Assembly (NCBI RefSeq): GCF_017874235.1
Contig: NZ_JAGGLC010000003.1
Span: 62,001 to 126,000, forward strand
Direction of reading: 5' to 3'
DNA length: 64,000 nucleotides
Origin: Halolamina salifodinae
GTDB lineage: Archaea; Halobacteriota; Halobacteria; Halobacteriales; Haloferacaceae
This document shows positions 45,281 through 54,306 of this stretch, piece after piece (within the stretch, counting starts at the first letter, position 1; every line of letters begins with the position of its first letter). Position numbers and translations under genes: made by a program. A model generated the notes under the pieces. That model was given only the letters and a program-made list of their open reading frames with translations. It had not been told where the DNA came from and did not search any database.

Positions 45281-46330
45281 ATGGTCGGTATCGCGGGTAG
45301 CGTTCCGCCGTGGCTTCTCGATGTGACTGACGTGCTGGCGTGGATCGTCATCGGGGCGTTCACGCTCGGCGCGGTGCTCGAACTCAGCGCGCGGCGACAG
45401 GACCGCAGCGCGCCGAGCAGGTCGCCCGAGTCAGCCATCGGCGCCGGACGAAAGCGCCTCGAGTACGCACGAACCGTCGCCACGGGCGCGTGGGGACTGT
45501 TCGCGCTGTTCTGGCTACTCCTGTTCCCGCATTTCGCGTTCGTCCACAAGAGCTACGTCGAGGGCATCCTCGCGCTGATAGCCGTCCCCGCCTGCCTCTA
45601 CGCTGGCTACCTCCTCTGGGAGGGCCGGGATACGCTGTTCGTGCTCTCGCGCTCGTCGGCGATCATGGGGCTGATCTACCTCCCCTTCGAGACGATTCCC
45701 GCCGTCCAGCTGGGCAGCCTCCGGATCCCCTCGCCCCGCGGGGTGCTGATCGAGACCGTCACCACCCAGACGGGATTTCTGATGAGTCTGCTGGGCTACA
45801 ACCCCGAACTGATCCCCGGACCGCAGGGGTTCCAGAACACCTACGAGTTCGTCGCCGCCGACGGGCAGATCCTCCAGTTCTCCATCGTGCTCGCCTGCAC
45901 GGGGCTGGGGAGCATCGCCATCTTCGCGGGCCTGATCGGCGCGGTCCGCGCGCCGCTGCGCCGAAAGCTGCGGGCGCTGGGCGTCGCCGTCCCGATCATC
46001 TACGGGCTGAACCTCCTGCGCACGACGTTCATCGGCATCACGTTCGGCGAACAGCTACTCCAGATCTTCCCGAACCTCGTGCTGGCGCTGTTCGGCGGGA
46101 CCGACCCCTACCGGGTCTCGTGGTACGTCTCGGACCGCATCATCAGCCAACTGCTGGCGGTTATCGCGCTGGTCGGCGTCACCTACCTCGTCGTCCGTGA
46201 ACTCCCCGAGATCCTCACCGTGATCGAGGACGTGCTGTTCATGGCCACCGGCGACGAGTACGACCTCTCGGACGCGCTGGACCTGCCGCAGGGCCAGAAA
46301 GAGCGTCAGGTCCCCGAGCAGTCCGACTAG
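45281..46330 (+). CDS. artA: Archaeosortase A
   Basis: A 349-residue membrane transpeptidase-like enzyme with about eight to nine helices. Catalytic Cys is in VLACTGLGSIA (about 207) and the conserved Arg in NLLRTTFIG (about 248), matching the exosortase/archaeosortase pattern; a third polar residue follows in VSWYVSDRI. It processes PGF-CTERM proteins for C-terminal lipid anchoring. Its natural substrate, the S-layer glycoprotein, is the adjacent upstream gene. Confidence 0.92.
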   Translation: MVGIAGSVPPWLLDVTDVLAWIVIGAFTLGAVLELSARRQDRSAPSRSPESAIGAGRKRLEYARTVATGAWGLFALFWLLLFPHFAFVHKSYVEGILALIAVPACLYAGYLLWEGRDTLFVLSRSSAIMGLIYLPFETIPAVQLGSLRIPSPRGVLIETVTTQTGFLMSLLGYNPELIPGPQGFQNTYEFVAADGQILQFSIVLACTGLGSIAIFAGLIGAVRAPLRRKLRALGVAVPIIYGLNLLRTTFIGITFGEQLLQIFPNLVLALFGGTDPYRVSWYVSDRIISQLLAVIALVGVTYLVVRELPEILTVIEDVLFMATGDEYDLSDALDLPQGQKERQVPEQSD

Positions 46331-47124
46331 AGCAGTTCCGCGGGCGCGCCCGCAAGCGACGAAAGCGCCTCGGCTTCGAGGTGGTGGGGCTCGGCGGGCA
46401 CGACGAGCAGGTGGAGCGGCCCGCCGAACTCCCGATCCGCTAACGCCGAGAGCCGGTCGGCCGCGACCACCGGCTCCGGGCTCCCCGCACGGGCGACGAC
46501 GACGGCGAGTGCGTCCGCCCAGTTCTCCGCGAGCAGTTCGGCGGCGTAGTCCGCGGTCATGTAGCGCTCGTTCTCACCGAGTCCAGCCGCGTCGGCGGTC
46601 GGGTCGTCGACCTTGATGTCCAGATAGACCAGCGTGTGGAGGTCCCGCTCCCGGTTGGCTTCAACCGTCTCGATCACGCTGTCGGGCACGTCGCCGCCGC
46701 CGTGGGCGCCCGGGAACGGCAACGTCGTCGCCTTCCCGAAGCGGTAGTTCTGGAGCCCCGTCAGCCCCGAGGCCGCCGACTGGGCCGAGACGCCGTGGAT
46801 CACGCGGGTCTCGATCCCGCGCTCGTGAGCGCGCAGGCGCAGATCCACGTGGGTCGTCGAGATCATCGTGTCCCCGGCAGTCAGGAAGGCGACGTCCTCG
46901 TCCTCAGCGGCGTCGAGGATCGGTTCCGGATCCTGCTCGACGCCCGCGCGGTCCCGAACTTCGATGTCGATCCCGTGGAACGTTTCGAGTTCCTCGACGG
47001 TCGTGCCGACGAGGCGGCTGGTGTAGAACTCCGCGAACGCGCGGTCGGCCGCCGCGAGCGCCTCCCGGCCCTCGACGGTGATGGATCGCTCGTCGTAGAG
47101 GCCGAGTCCGATGAAGGTGAGCAT
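46327..47124 (-). CDS. dph5: Diphthine synthase
   Basis: A 265-residue SAM-dependent methyltransferase in diphthamide biosynthesis on elongation factor 2. MLTFIGLGLYDERSITVEG at the start, FLTAGDTMISTTHVDLRL (about 83-100) and HGVSAQSAASGLTGLQNYRFG are hallmarks. The start at 47124 gives the canonical N-terminus. Its stop overlaps the convergent artA stop by four bases. Confidence 0.93.
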   Translation of the reverse strand: MLTFIGLGLYDERSITVEGREALAAADRAFAEFYTSRLVGTTVEELETFHGIDIEVRDRAGVEQDPEPILDAAEDEDVAFLTAGDTMISTTHVDLRLRAHERGIETRVIHGVSAQSAASGLTGLQNYRFGKATTLPFPGAHGGGDVPDSVIETVEANRERDLHTLVYLDIKVDDPTADAAGLGENERYMTADYAAELLAENWADALAVVVARAGSPEPVVAADRLSALADREFGGPLHLLVVPAEPHHLEAEALSSLAGAPAELL

Positions 47125-47212
47125 ACCCGGAGTGGGCACGCGCCCCCCAAATCGGTGTTCATCGGCGGCCGCGGCGGCAAGGAATACGTGCCTCGGGGCC
47201 ACAGAGCCACAC

Positions 47213-48400
47213 ATGACCGACACCGACCCGGTCGAGGAGGCATCGGTGGAGGACCGGGATCTCTACGACGTGGCGACGTGGGAGCCCCGAACCACCCTCG
47301 ACAGGGCCGCCGTCAAACTCCACGGCGCGCTCGCGGGCGGCGCCAGACTCACGGTGGTGCTGCTCGCGGCGGTGGTGTTCCTCGCACAGGTCGGCGGCGT
47401 CGTGTGGCTGGCGAGCCAGCGCCCCACGCTGGGCGCGGTAGCGCTCCTGTCAGCCGTACCGGCGTTCGGCCTCGTCGCGTTCGTCTGGAAGCAGGACATC
47501 GTCGACAAGGAGCCCCTGGACACGCTGGCGATCACGTTCGTGCTCTCGGTGCTGTTCGCCAGCTTCGCGGCCACGATCAACACGCTGTTCCAGAGCACGT
47601 TCCAGTCCATCCCGCTGATCGGCATGGCGCTGTTTTTCTTCGTCGTCGTCGCGCCCGCCGAGGAGACCGTCAAGTGGCTTGCAGTCCGGCTCCACGCCTA
47701 CCGGCGCCCGGAGTTCGACGCCGTCATCGACGGCGCGGTGTACGGCGCCGTCGCCGGCCTCGGCTTCGCGACCATCGAGAACACGCTCTACGTCGTGCAG
47801 GGGTTCCTGCGCGCACAGGAGGCCGGCGGCACGCAGGCCATCGGCGCCGCGCTCGGCACGGCCACCTCGCGGGCGCTCGCGGGCCCGGGCCACGTCATCT
47901 ACTCGGCGTGGGCGGGCTACTACCTCGGGCTGGCGAAGTTCAACCGCGAGAACCGCGGGCCCATCGTGGTGAAGGGGCTGCTGATCGCCGCGCTGATCCA
48001 CGGCAGCTACAACGTCGTCGTCACCTACGCGCCGCTGGGGCTGCTTCCCGGCTGGGGCTATCTGGGCTTCGTCGTCCTCTTCGACGGGCTGTTTTTCTAC
48101 TTGCTCTACCGGAAGCTGGCACGCTACCGCGACACCTACGCGGACACCGTCGGCGATGGTGCGGGCGACGATGGGCGCAACACCGAGGGAGATGGAACCG
48201 TGGGCACGCAGCGTGACCCCGGCGCTGCACCCGAGCGGGGCGCGCTGGAGCACGAGGCCGAAGACGGGCCCGGCATCGACGAGGAGTCCGGAGCGGAGGA
48301 ATCCGGACCGGCGGGCGCCGAGGACGACGCCGACACCGAGGCGGCGGAGCGATCCACCGACTCCGACAGCGGCGCCGTCTGGGACGACCCGGACCGCTAA
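47213..48400 (+). CDS. PrsW-family intramembrane metalloprotease
   Basis: A 395-residue membrane protein. Eight or so helices span residues about 45-305. The metal site pattern APAEETVKWLA (about 146-156), a His/Glu-containing second helix and ALIHGSYN (about 262) match PrsW, a CPBP-like site protease. A 90-residue acidic, Glu/Asp/Ala-rich tail is halophile-specific. Substrate unknown; regulated intramembrane proteolysis inferred from family. Confidence 0.85.
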   Translation: MTDTDPVEEASVEDRDLYDVATWEPRTTLDRAAVKLHGALAGGARLTVVLLAAVVFLAQVGGVVWLASQRPTLGAVALLSAVPAFGLVAFVWKQDIVDKEPLDTLAITFVLSVLFASFAATINTLFQSTFQSIPLIGMALFFFVVVAPAEETVKWLAVRLHAYRRPEFDAVIDGAVYGAVAGLGFATIENTLYVVQGFLRAQEAGGTQAIGAALGTATSRALAGPGHVIYSAWAGYYLGLAKFNRENRGPIVVKGLLIAALIHGSYNVVVTYAPLGLLPGWGYLGFVVLFDGLFFYLLYRKLARYRDTYADTVGDGAGDDGRNTEGDGTVGTQRDPGAAPERGALEHEAEDGPGIDEESGAEESGPAGAEDDADTEAAERSTDSDSGAVWDDPDR

Positions 48401-49368
48401 CTCACCGGGTCGACCCGCGGATCGATCAGTTCGTAGTAGGCGTCCTGCAGGAAGTTCACCGTCACCACGACCAGTACCGGGAGCAACACCACGCCGAAGA
48501 TCAGCCCCGGGTGGCGACTCCCCACGGCGTCGATGGTCAACGTGCCGAACCCGGGCGTCCGGGTCACCCACTCCACCACGTAGAGACCGACGAGCACGAT
48601 ACCGAGCATCTCCGAGGAGAGCACCGTCAGCAGCCGCGCCGCCGAGTGCGGGAACACGTGCCGACAGATCCCCCAGACGCCGACGCCTTTCGCGCGGGCC
48701 GTCTTCACGAACGGCTCACCCGCGTACTGGGAGAGGTCCGCGCCCGCCGCCCGAAGCTGAATCGCGAACAGGTACGCCGTCATCGTGAAAAACGGCCACA
48801 GCATCGCTCGGAGGTTCCGCGGGCGCAGCGGCCCCGCCTGTGAGTCGTAGCCCAACTCCACGATGGAGTTCGTCAGCCGGAACACGAACACCGGGAGGTA
48901 GATGTGGATCAGGTAGGCAAAGAGGAAGACGGGCGTGGCGACGGCGGCGGCGCCAAGCACCGTCGCCTTCTTCGTCAGGTCCCCGCGCTCGACAGCGACC
49001 GCGAGCAACTGGACCACCGTCCCGGCGACGATGGCGATGAACGCCGCCGGGATCAGGTAGATCAGCGTCACGAGCAGCGAGTCGACCAGCATCGAGGTGA
49101 TCGACATCACGCCGGTGTACGTCTCGATGCTCCCCAGATCCAGCGTGAGCAGGCGCACGGCCCACGCGAGGAACTGCTCGAGGAGCGACGCCGCCTGCTT
49201 GGCGAAGCGCGGCTGCTGGTAGGTCGTCGCGAACGACCGCGGAACGTAGCCAAGCGGCCCCGCGTTGGGGTTGGGCGCGAACGCCATCGCGAGAAAGGAG
49301 ATGGTGTACGCGACTGCCAACGAGATCGCTGCCCGGCCCGCCCGGGTCAGGAGTGCGCCGGTGCTCAT
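48397..49368 (-). CDS. ABC transporter permease, DppB-type (copy 1)
   Basis: A 323-residue inner-membrane permease of the peptide/nickel ABC family, with about six helices. The conserved cytoplasmic loop YAGEPFVKTARAKGVG is the EAA-type ATPase-contact motif. It is divergent from the DppC-type copy 1 gene. The 3'-terminal 100 codons are almost identical to copy 2 (50699-51682). No ATPase or binding-protein gene adjoins. Confidence 0.85.
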   Translation of the reverse strand: MSTGALLTRAGRAAISLAVAYTISFLAMAFAPNPNAGPLGYVPRSFATTYQQPRFAKQAASLLEQFLAWAVRLLTLDLGSIETYTGVMSITSMLVDSLLVTLIYLIPAAFIAIVAGTVVQLLAVAVERGDLTKKATVLGAAAVATPVFLFAYLIHIYLPVFVFRLTNSIVELGYDSQAGPLRPRNLRAMLWPFFTMTAYLFAIQLRAAGADLSQYAGEPFVKTARAKGVGVWGICRHVFPHSAARLLTVLSSEMLGIVLVGLYVVEWVTRTPGFGTLTIDAVGSRHPGLIFGVVLLPVLVVVTVNFLQDAYYELIDPRVDPVS

Positions 49369-49468
49369 CGTGGACTCGGGTCGGGGGGGCCTCCGAGTGT
49401 CGTGGACCGAGCGATTCGACCGGGGGAGGGCGGCCAGCGGGGCGACATCCTATCCCATGTGGGGAACA

Positions 49469-49482
49469 CACAAGCTATTAGT
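49469..49482 (+). promoter_or_regulatory. Conserved promoter block of the permease pair, copy 1
   Basis: CACAAGCTATTAGT occurs 46 bases before the dppC copy 1 start and identically 47 bases before dppC copy 2. It is the best-conserved part of the two intergenic regions. The flanking palindromes differ (TCCC-ATGTG-GGGA here). Confidence 0.6.
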
Positions 49483-49514
49483 CGTGTCGGCTCGGCTTCG
49501 TCTCCGTACCCCCG

Positions 49515-50702
49515 ATGCGTGAGGAGCCCTCCACCGAGCCCGGGCGTTTCGAGGCGATCGACTGGGACAAGCACGACCCGAACGACGCCGCCGTTGCCCT
49601 GCCGCGCTGGCTGCCGGCGGCGGCGGCGCTGCTGATCGCGGCGTTCGCGTACGACTATCTGACCGTCGATGGCCTCCCGGTCGCGATGGACGGCCTCGAC
49701 TGGCTGTTGATCGCGGGGCTGTACGTCGTCGGGAGCCTGATCGTTCTCCCGATCACGCAGAGCCCGGACCAGGTACGCACCTACTGGGCGCAGTTCCGCA
49801 CCGACCGACTTGCGGTCGCCTGCCTGGCGTATCTGGGGCTGTTCTTCCTCGTCGGCCTGCTCGGCCCGCTCTACTTTCACGAGCCACGGCTGCACGTACT
49901 CTACTCCTCCCAGCCGCCGGTCTGGGGGAGCATCGACCCCATCTACGTCCCGCGGTGTTACGGGGAGATACTCAACGGCCGCTGTCAGGGGACGTGGACG
50001 TTCCCGCTGGGGACCAACGGAATCGCGGGCAAGGACATGCTGCCGCTGCTGGTGCTGGGGACGCGGACCAGCCTGAGCGTCGTCCTCGGCGCCGCGGCCA
50101 TCGTCGTCCCGACGGGCGTCGGCGCCGGCGTCGCCGCCGCGGAGTTGGGCGGACACGTCGAGACGGTACTCATGTGGCTGGCCGAACAGCTCCAGACGTT
50201 CCCGGCCATCCTGATCTACTTCCTGCTGTTTTTCTGGATGGTCGAGGGACGGCTCCGCCTGCTGATCGCCGTCCTCGGGTTCGTTAGCTGGGGCGGGCTG
50301 GCACGCCTGGTCAGAAACGAGATCCGGGTGCGCCGCAGCGAACAGTTCGTGCAGGCCGCGGAACTCGGCGGCGTCGGCTCGGCGCGGCTACTGGCTCGCC
50401 ACCTCCTGCCGAACATCGCGCCCTCGGTGCTGACCAACGTCACGCTGCAGGTGCCGCTGTTCGTGCTCGTCGAAGTGTCGGTCTCGTTCATCGTCATCGC
50501 GCTCTCGGGCGGCACGACGACGTTGGGCGACCCCACGAACTTCTCGTGGGGCGAAATCATCTACAACTCCCTGTTCTCGGTGGGTGCGCCCGCGGCGTGG
50601 TGGCTCGCGGGGTTCCCGCTGGTCCTCCTGTTCCTGACGGTCTTCTCGTTCAACGTCGTCGGCGACGCGTTCGTCGACGCCTTGGAGCCCCGGAGCGACT
50701 AG
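49515..50702 (+). CDS. ABC transporter permease, DppC-type (copy 1)
   Basis: A 395-residue permease with an acidic N-terminal extension, several helices and the EAA loop (QAAELGGVGSARLLARHLLPN, about 285-305). An external segment of about 60 residues after helix 3 has SSQPPVWGSIDPIYVP with two Cys. It pairs with the divergent DppB copy 1. Its stop overlaps that of DppB copy 2 by four bases. Confidence 0.85.
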   Translation: MREEPSTEPGRFEAIDWDKHDPNDAAVALPRWLPAAAALLIAAFAYDYLTVDGLPVAMDGLDWLLIAGLYVVGSLIVLPITQSPDQVRTYWAQFRTDRLAVACLAYLGLFFLVGLLGPLYFHEPRLHVLYSSQPPVWGSIDPIYVPRCYGEILNGRCQGTWTFPLGTNGIAGKDMLPLLVLGTRTSLSVVLGAAAIVVPTGVGAGVAAAELGGHVETVLMWLAEQLQTFPAILIYFLLFFWMVEGRLRLLIAVLGFVSWGGLARLVRNEIRVRRSEQFVQAAELGGVGSARLLARHLLPNIAPSVLTNVTLQVPLFVLVEVSVSFIVIALSGGTTTLGDPTNFSWGEIIYNSLFSVGAPAAWWLAGFPLVLLFLTVFSFNVVGDAFVDALEPRSD

Positions 50703-51682
50703 TCGCCGGGGCCGGTCTCCACCCGCGGGTCGAACAGCGCGTAGTACGTCTCGCGGGCGGTGTTGACGACGGCGACGACGAACACCGGCAGCAGGACGGC
50801 CGCGAAGATGAGCCCCGGCGCGCGACTCCCGGCGGCGTCGATGGTCATCGCGCCGAACCCGGGCGTGTGCGTCACCCACTCCACCGCGTAGAGACCGACG
50901 AGCACGATCCCGAACATCTCCGAGGAGAGCACCGTCAGCAGCCGTGCCGCCGAATGCGGGAACACGTGCCGACAGATCCCCCAGACGCCGACGCCCTTCG
51001 CGCGGGCGGTCTTCACGAACGGCTCGCCGGCGTACTGGGCCAGATCCGTCCCGGCGGCCCGGAACTGGATCGCGAACAGGTAGAGCCCCATCGTGAGCCC
51101 CGGCCAGATCGCCGCCTCGAGGTTCCGCCGGGAGAACGGGCCCGTGGACTCGTCGTAGCCCAGATCCGCGATCCCGCCGGTCGTCTCCATCACGAACCCC
51201 GGCAGATACACCTGCAGCACGTACGCGACGAGGAACACCGGGACGGCGACGGCGGCGGCGCCGAGCAGTTTCGTCGTCGTGCTCAGGTCCCCGCGCTCGA
51301 CGGCGACCGCGAGCAGTTGGACGACGGTGCCGGCGACGACGGCGAACAGCAGCGCCGGAAGCAGGTAGATCAGCGTCACGACCACCGCGTCGACGAGGAC
51401 GTCGCGAAGGACGACCACGTCGTGGCCGAACCCGATCTGGCCCAGATCGAGCGTGACGACCCGGCCCAGCCAGTCCAGATAGAGGCTCGACAGGGCGGCG
51501 TCCTGCGAGGCGAACGCTGGCTGGCGGTAGAGCCCGCTGAACAGCCGCGGCTGGTAGGCGGCGGTGGTCGCGTGGGGGTTCGGAACGTACGCCAGCGCGA
51601 GGAACACGCCGGTGAACACCACCCATAGCGACAACACGACGCGGGCGACACGCGTCCCGGTGGCGATCAGCAGGCTACGCAT
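50699..51682 (-). CDS. ABC transporter permease, DppB-type (copy 2)
   Basis: A 327-residue permease homologous to 48397-49368, with a nearly identical block YAGEPFVKTARAKGVG through PGLIF and more divergence in the N-terminal half. The start at 51682 (MRSLLIATGTRVARV) is chosen on alignment to copy 1; the 60 upstream codons are unlikely. It is divergent from DppC copy 2. Confidence 0.85.
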   Translation of the reverse strand: MRSLLIATGTRVARVVLSLWVVFTGVFLALAYVPNPHATTAAYQPRLFSGLYRQPAFASQDAALSSLYLDWLGRVVTLDLGQIGFGHDVVVLRDVLVDAVVVTLIYLLPALLFAVVAGTVVQLLAVAVERGDLSTTTKLLGAAAVAVPVFLVAYVLQVYLPGFVMETTGGIADLGYDESTGPFSRRNLEAAIWPGLTMGLYLFAIQFRAAGTDLAQYAGEPFVKTARAKGVGVWGICRHVFPHSAARLLTVLSSEMFGIVLVGLYAVEWVTHTPGFGAMTIDAAGSRAPGLIFAAVLLPVFVVAVVNTARETYYALFDPRVETGPGD

Positions 51683-51764
51683 CGCTGGACGGGAGCGCAC
51701 GAGGAGTGGTTGACGGGACGGGGACGACCGACTGTGGAGGGAGGCGGACCATCGCGGAGCTTTT

Positions 51765-51783
51765 TGTGACACATTGTCACAAG
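51765..51783. promoter_or_regulatory. Palindromic operator candidate before dppC copy 2
   Basis: TTGTGACA and TGTCACAA flank a CAT spacer, a perfect 8+3+8 palindrome. It overlaps the conserved CACAAGCTATTAGT promoter block and lies between the divergent copy 2 genes, so it could regulate both. The copy 1 intergenic region lacks it. Confidence 0.55.
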
Positions 51784-51824
51784 CTATTAGTTCTTGCTCA
51801 CCGCGGTTGGGAGTACCCCTCCGC

Positions 51825-53015
51825 ATGAGCGAGCCCTCCCCGCCGGACGCCGGTCGGTTCACGGCCGTCGACTGGGACGAGTTCGACGCCAGCGACGGCG
51901 CCCCCGCGGTGCCGCGCTGGCTCCCAGTCGGCGCCGTCGTGCTGCTGGCGGCGTTCGGCTACGACTACCTGACCGCCGACGGCCTCCCGGTCGTGATGAG
52001 CGGCCTCGACTGGCTGCTGGCGCTCGGCCTCTACACGTTCGGCTCCGTGGCCGTCGCCGCCCTGCTCGGCGCGCCCGCACAGGTCGCCCACTACTGGGGC
52101 CAGTTCCGGAAGAACCGCATCGCCGTGGCCTGTCTCGCCTTCCTGACGGCGTTCGTCACGGTTGGGCTGTTCGGCCCGCTGCTGGTCGGCGAACCCGAGG
52201 TGAATGTGCTCTACTCCTCCCAGCCGCCGGTCTGGGGGAGCATCGACACCGCCTACGTCCCCTCGTGTGTGGGTGAGGTCGTCGACGGCCGCTGTCAGGG
52301 CTCCTGGCAGTACCCCCTCGGGACGACCGCCATCGACGGGAAAGACATGATCGCGCTGCTGGTGCTGGGGACGCGGACCAGCCTCAGCGTCGCGCTGGGC
52401 GCCGCGACAATCGTCGTCCCGACGGGCGTCGGCGCCGGCGTCGCAGCCGCCGCACTGGGTGGCCGGGTCGAGTCGGCGATACTGTGGCTGGCCGAACAGC
52501 TCCAGACGTTCCCGGCGGTCCTGATCTACTTCGTGCTGTTCTACTGGCTCGTCGACGGCCGCCTGCGGCTCCTGATCGGCGCGCTCGGGCTGGTGGGCTG
52601 GGGTGGGCTGGCCCGCCTCGTTCACGACGAGATCCGGGTGCGCCGGAACGAGCAGTACGCACAGGCCGCCGAACTCGGCGGCGTCGGCGAGCACCGCCTG
52701 CTCGGCCGGCATCTGCTGCCGAACGTGCTCCCCTCGGTGCTCTCGAACGTCACCCTCCAGATCCCGCTGTTCGTGCTCGTCGAGGCCACTATCTCGTTCA
52801 TCCAGATCCCGGTCTCCACCGGGTCGACGACGCTCGGCGACCCCTCGAACTTCTCGTGGGGCCAACTCATCTACAGTTCGCTGTTCACCGTCGGCCTGCC
52901 GGCCGCGTGGTGGCTCGCGGGCATCCCCCTCCTGCTGCTCGCGCTGACGGTGTTCTCGTTCAACGTCGTCGGCGACGCGATGGTCGAGGCGCTCGAACCC
53001 CGGGACGGAACGTAA
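51825..53015 (+). CDS. ABC transporter permease, DppC-type (copy 2)
   Basis: A 396-residue permease closely similar to 49515-50702 along its length, including the external SSQPPVWGSIDTAYVP segment and the EAA loop QAAELGGVGEHRLLGRHLLPN. The start at 51825 gives the same acidic N-terminus as copy 1. It pairs with DppB copy 2. The duplication of the whole divergent pair implies two transporters of different specificity sharing an unlinked ATPase. Confidence 0.85.
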   Translation: MSEPSPPDAGRFTAVDWDEFDASDGAPAVPRWLPVGAVVLLAAFGYDYLTADGLPVVMSGLDWLLALGLYTFGSVAVAALLGAPAQVAHYWGQFRKNRIAVACLAFLTAFVTVGLFGPLLVGEPEVNVLYSSQPPVWGSIDTAYVPSCVGEVVDGRCQGSWQYPLGTTAIDGKDMIALLVLGTRTSLSVALGAATIVVPTGVGAGVAAAALGGRVESAILWLAEQLQTFPAVLIYFVLFYWLVDGRLRLLIGALGLVGWGGLARLVHDEIRVRRNEQYAQAAELGGVGEHRLLGRHLLPNVLPSVLSNVTLQIPLFVLVEATISFIQIPVSTGSTTLGDPSNFSWGQLIYSSLFTVGLPAAWWLAGIPLLLLALTVFSFNVVGDAMVEALEPRDGT

Positions 53016-53046
53016 CGCTTTCCGCCGGCGTCGGCCGACCGGAGGC

Positions 53047-53985
53047 GTGAAGCGACATCGACTGCCGGGCTACGCCGGCCTGCTGCTCGCCGCGTTCGCC
53101 TTGCTGGGCCGCGGTACCGCCGCCGTCGACGGTTTCGCCCCGCGGCTCCCTCTCTTGCTCGGTGCCGCGCTCGCCGCCACCGTGGCCGCCGTCGTCGAGT
53201 TCCGCGCACTCCGCGGCGCCGACGCCCTCGCCTTCGACCGCGGTGACGCCGCGGACTTCCTCGCCGTCGTCGCGGGCGCAGTTCTCACCTACTGGCTCAG
53301 CGTCGACGCCGGCTTCGGCCCGGTCGTCGCCTCCGCAGTCGTCGGCCTCGCGGCCGGCGTCGCGCTCCCGCGGGTCGACAGCGCAGCCTACTGTGGCTCG
53401 TTCGTCGGGATGGTCTCGCCGGCCGTCTTCCCGGACGCCGGTCTCGTCGTCGCCGCCGGCGCCGCAGCAGGCGCGCTGTTCGTCGCCGCCCGCGGCGCGT
53501 TCGACGGCTTCGGCGGGAAACTCGGCACGACCGCCTTCTTCGGCATTCTGGCCGTCGCCGCCGGCACGGCTGCGGAGTTCGCGGCCGGCACGGCGCCGCC
53601 GTGGAGCGAAGCCGCACTGCTCCTCCCAGTCACGGCCGTCGCCGCCGCGCTCACGGTCGCGCTCGGGTTCCGATACGGTCTCGGGTCCGTCATCGCCTCC
53701 GCCGCCGTCGGCCTGTTCGGGGGCCTCGTACTGCCGATGCTCCACCCCGCAGGCGACCTGCTCGCAACCGCCGCGTTCTGTGCCACGTTCGTCGGTATGG
53801 TCGCACCAGCGCGGATCGACGGCGAACTCCGGGTTGGCGCGGCGGGCGCGCTCTCCGGAGCCGTCTTCCTCGCTGTCTCACCCGTGTTCGCCGGCGCGGG
53901 CGGAAAGCTCGGGACGACGGCGTTCGTTTCCTGTCTCGCGTGCTACGGCGTGAGCGAGGGGTACGAGCGGCTCCGATCTCCCTAA
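53047..53985 (+). CDS. Membrane protein with internal twofold repeat
   Basis: A 312-residue membrane protein (GTG start at 53047), Ala/Val/Gly-rich with about nine helices. Two halves share CGSFVGMVSPAVF / CATFVGMVAPARI and FGGKLGTTAFFG / AGGKLGTTAFVS motifs, spaced about 165 residues apart. Not recognised; a transporter or channel fold by internal duplication is likely. Confidence 0.7.
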   Translation: MKRHRLPGYAGLLLAAFALLGRGTAAVDGFAPRLPLLLGAALAATVAAVVEFRALRGADALAFDRGDAADFLAVVAGAVLTYWLSVDAGFGPVVASAVVGLAAGVALPRVDSAAYCGSFVGMVSPAVFPDAGLVVAAGAAAGALFVAARGAFDGFGGKLGTTAFFGILAVAAGTAAEFAAGTAPPWSEAALLLPVTAVAAALTVALGFRYGLGSVIASAAVGLFGGLVLPMLHPAGDLLATAAFCATFVGMVAPARIDGELRVGAAGALSGAVFLAVSPVFAGAGGKLGTTAFVSCLACYGVSEGYERLRSP

Positions 53986-54024
53986 ATCCGACACCGCCTT
54001 TCGGCTCCGGCCCAACTGACGGGT

Positions 54025-54306
54025 ATGAGCGAACGGATCGAGGGCGAGGTGATCCACGCCGTGCCGCCCGCCGAACTGGGCGAGCACGATCTGGACCCGG
54101 ACCTGCAGTCGCTGGCCGAGGGAAAGCACGTGCTCGTCTGCCGGCGCGGCGGTCAGCCATCTATCTTCGAACTGGCGTGGGCGATGCTCCGCCGGAAGCC
54201 GATCCAGCCGGTGACGCTGATCAGCGAGTCAGCCGTCGCGGAGGGCGATGTCGTCGACGTGGACGCCGAAGAAACGACGATTCCGGGCGTCTACCGCACG
54301 ATATAG
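54025..54306 (+). CDS. Small conserved-looking soluble protein
   Basis: A 93-residue acidic protein, no membrane segment. A beta-rich core with CRRGGQPSIFELAWAMLRRKP is distinctive, but I do not recognise it. Its 3' end overlaps the convergent gene by 16 bases. Position at the edge of the oxidase island could be coincidental. Confidence 0.55.
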   Translation: MSERIEGEVIHAVPPAELGEHDLDPDLQSLAEGKHVLVCRRGGQPSIFELAWAMLRRKPIQPVTLISESAVAEGDVVDVDAEETTIPGVYRTI

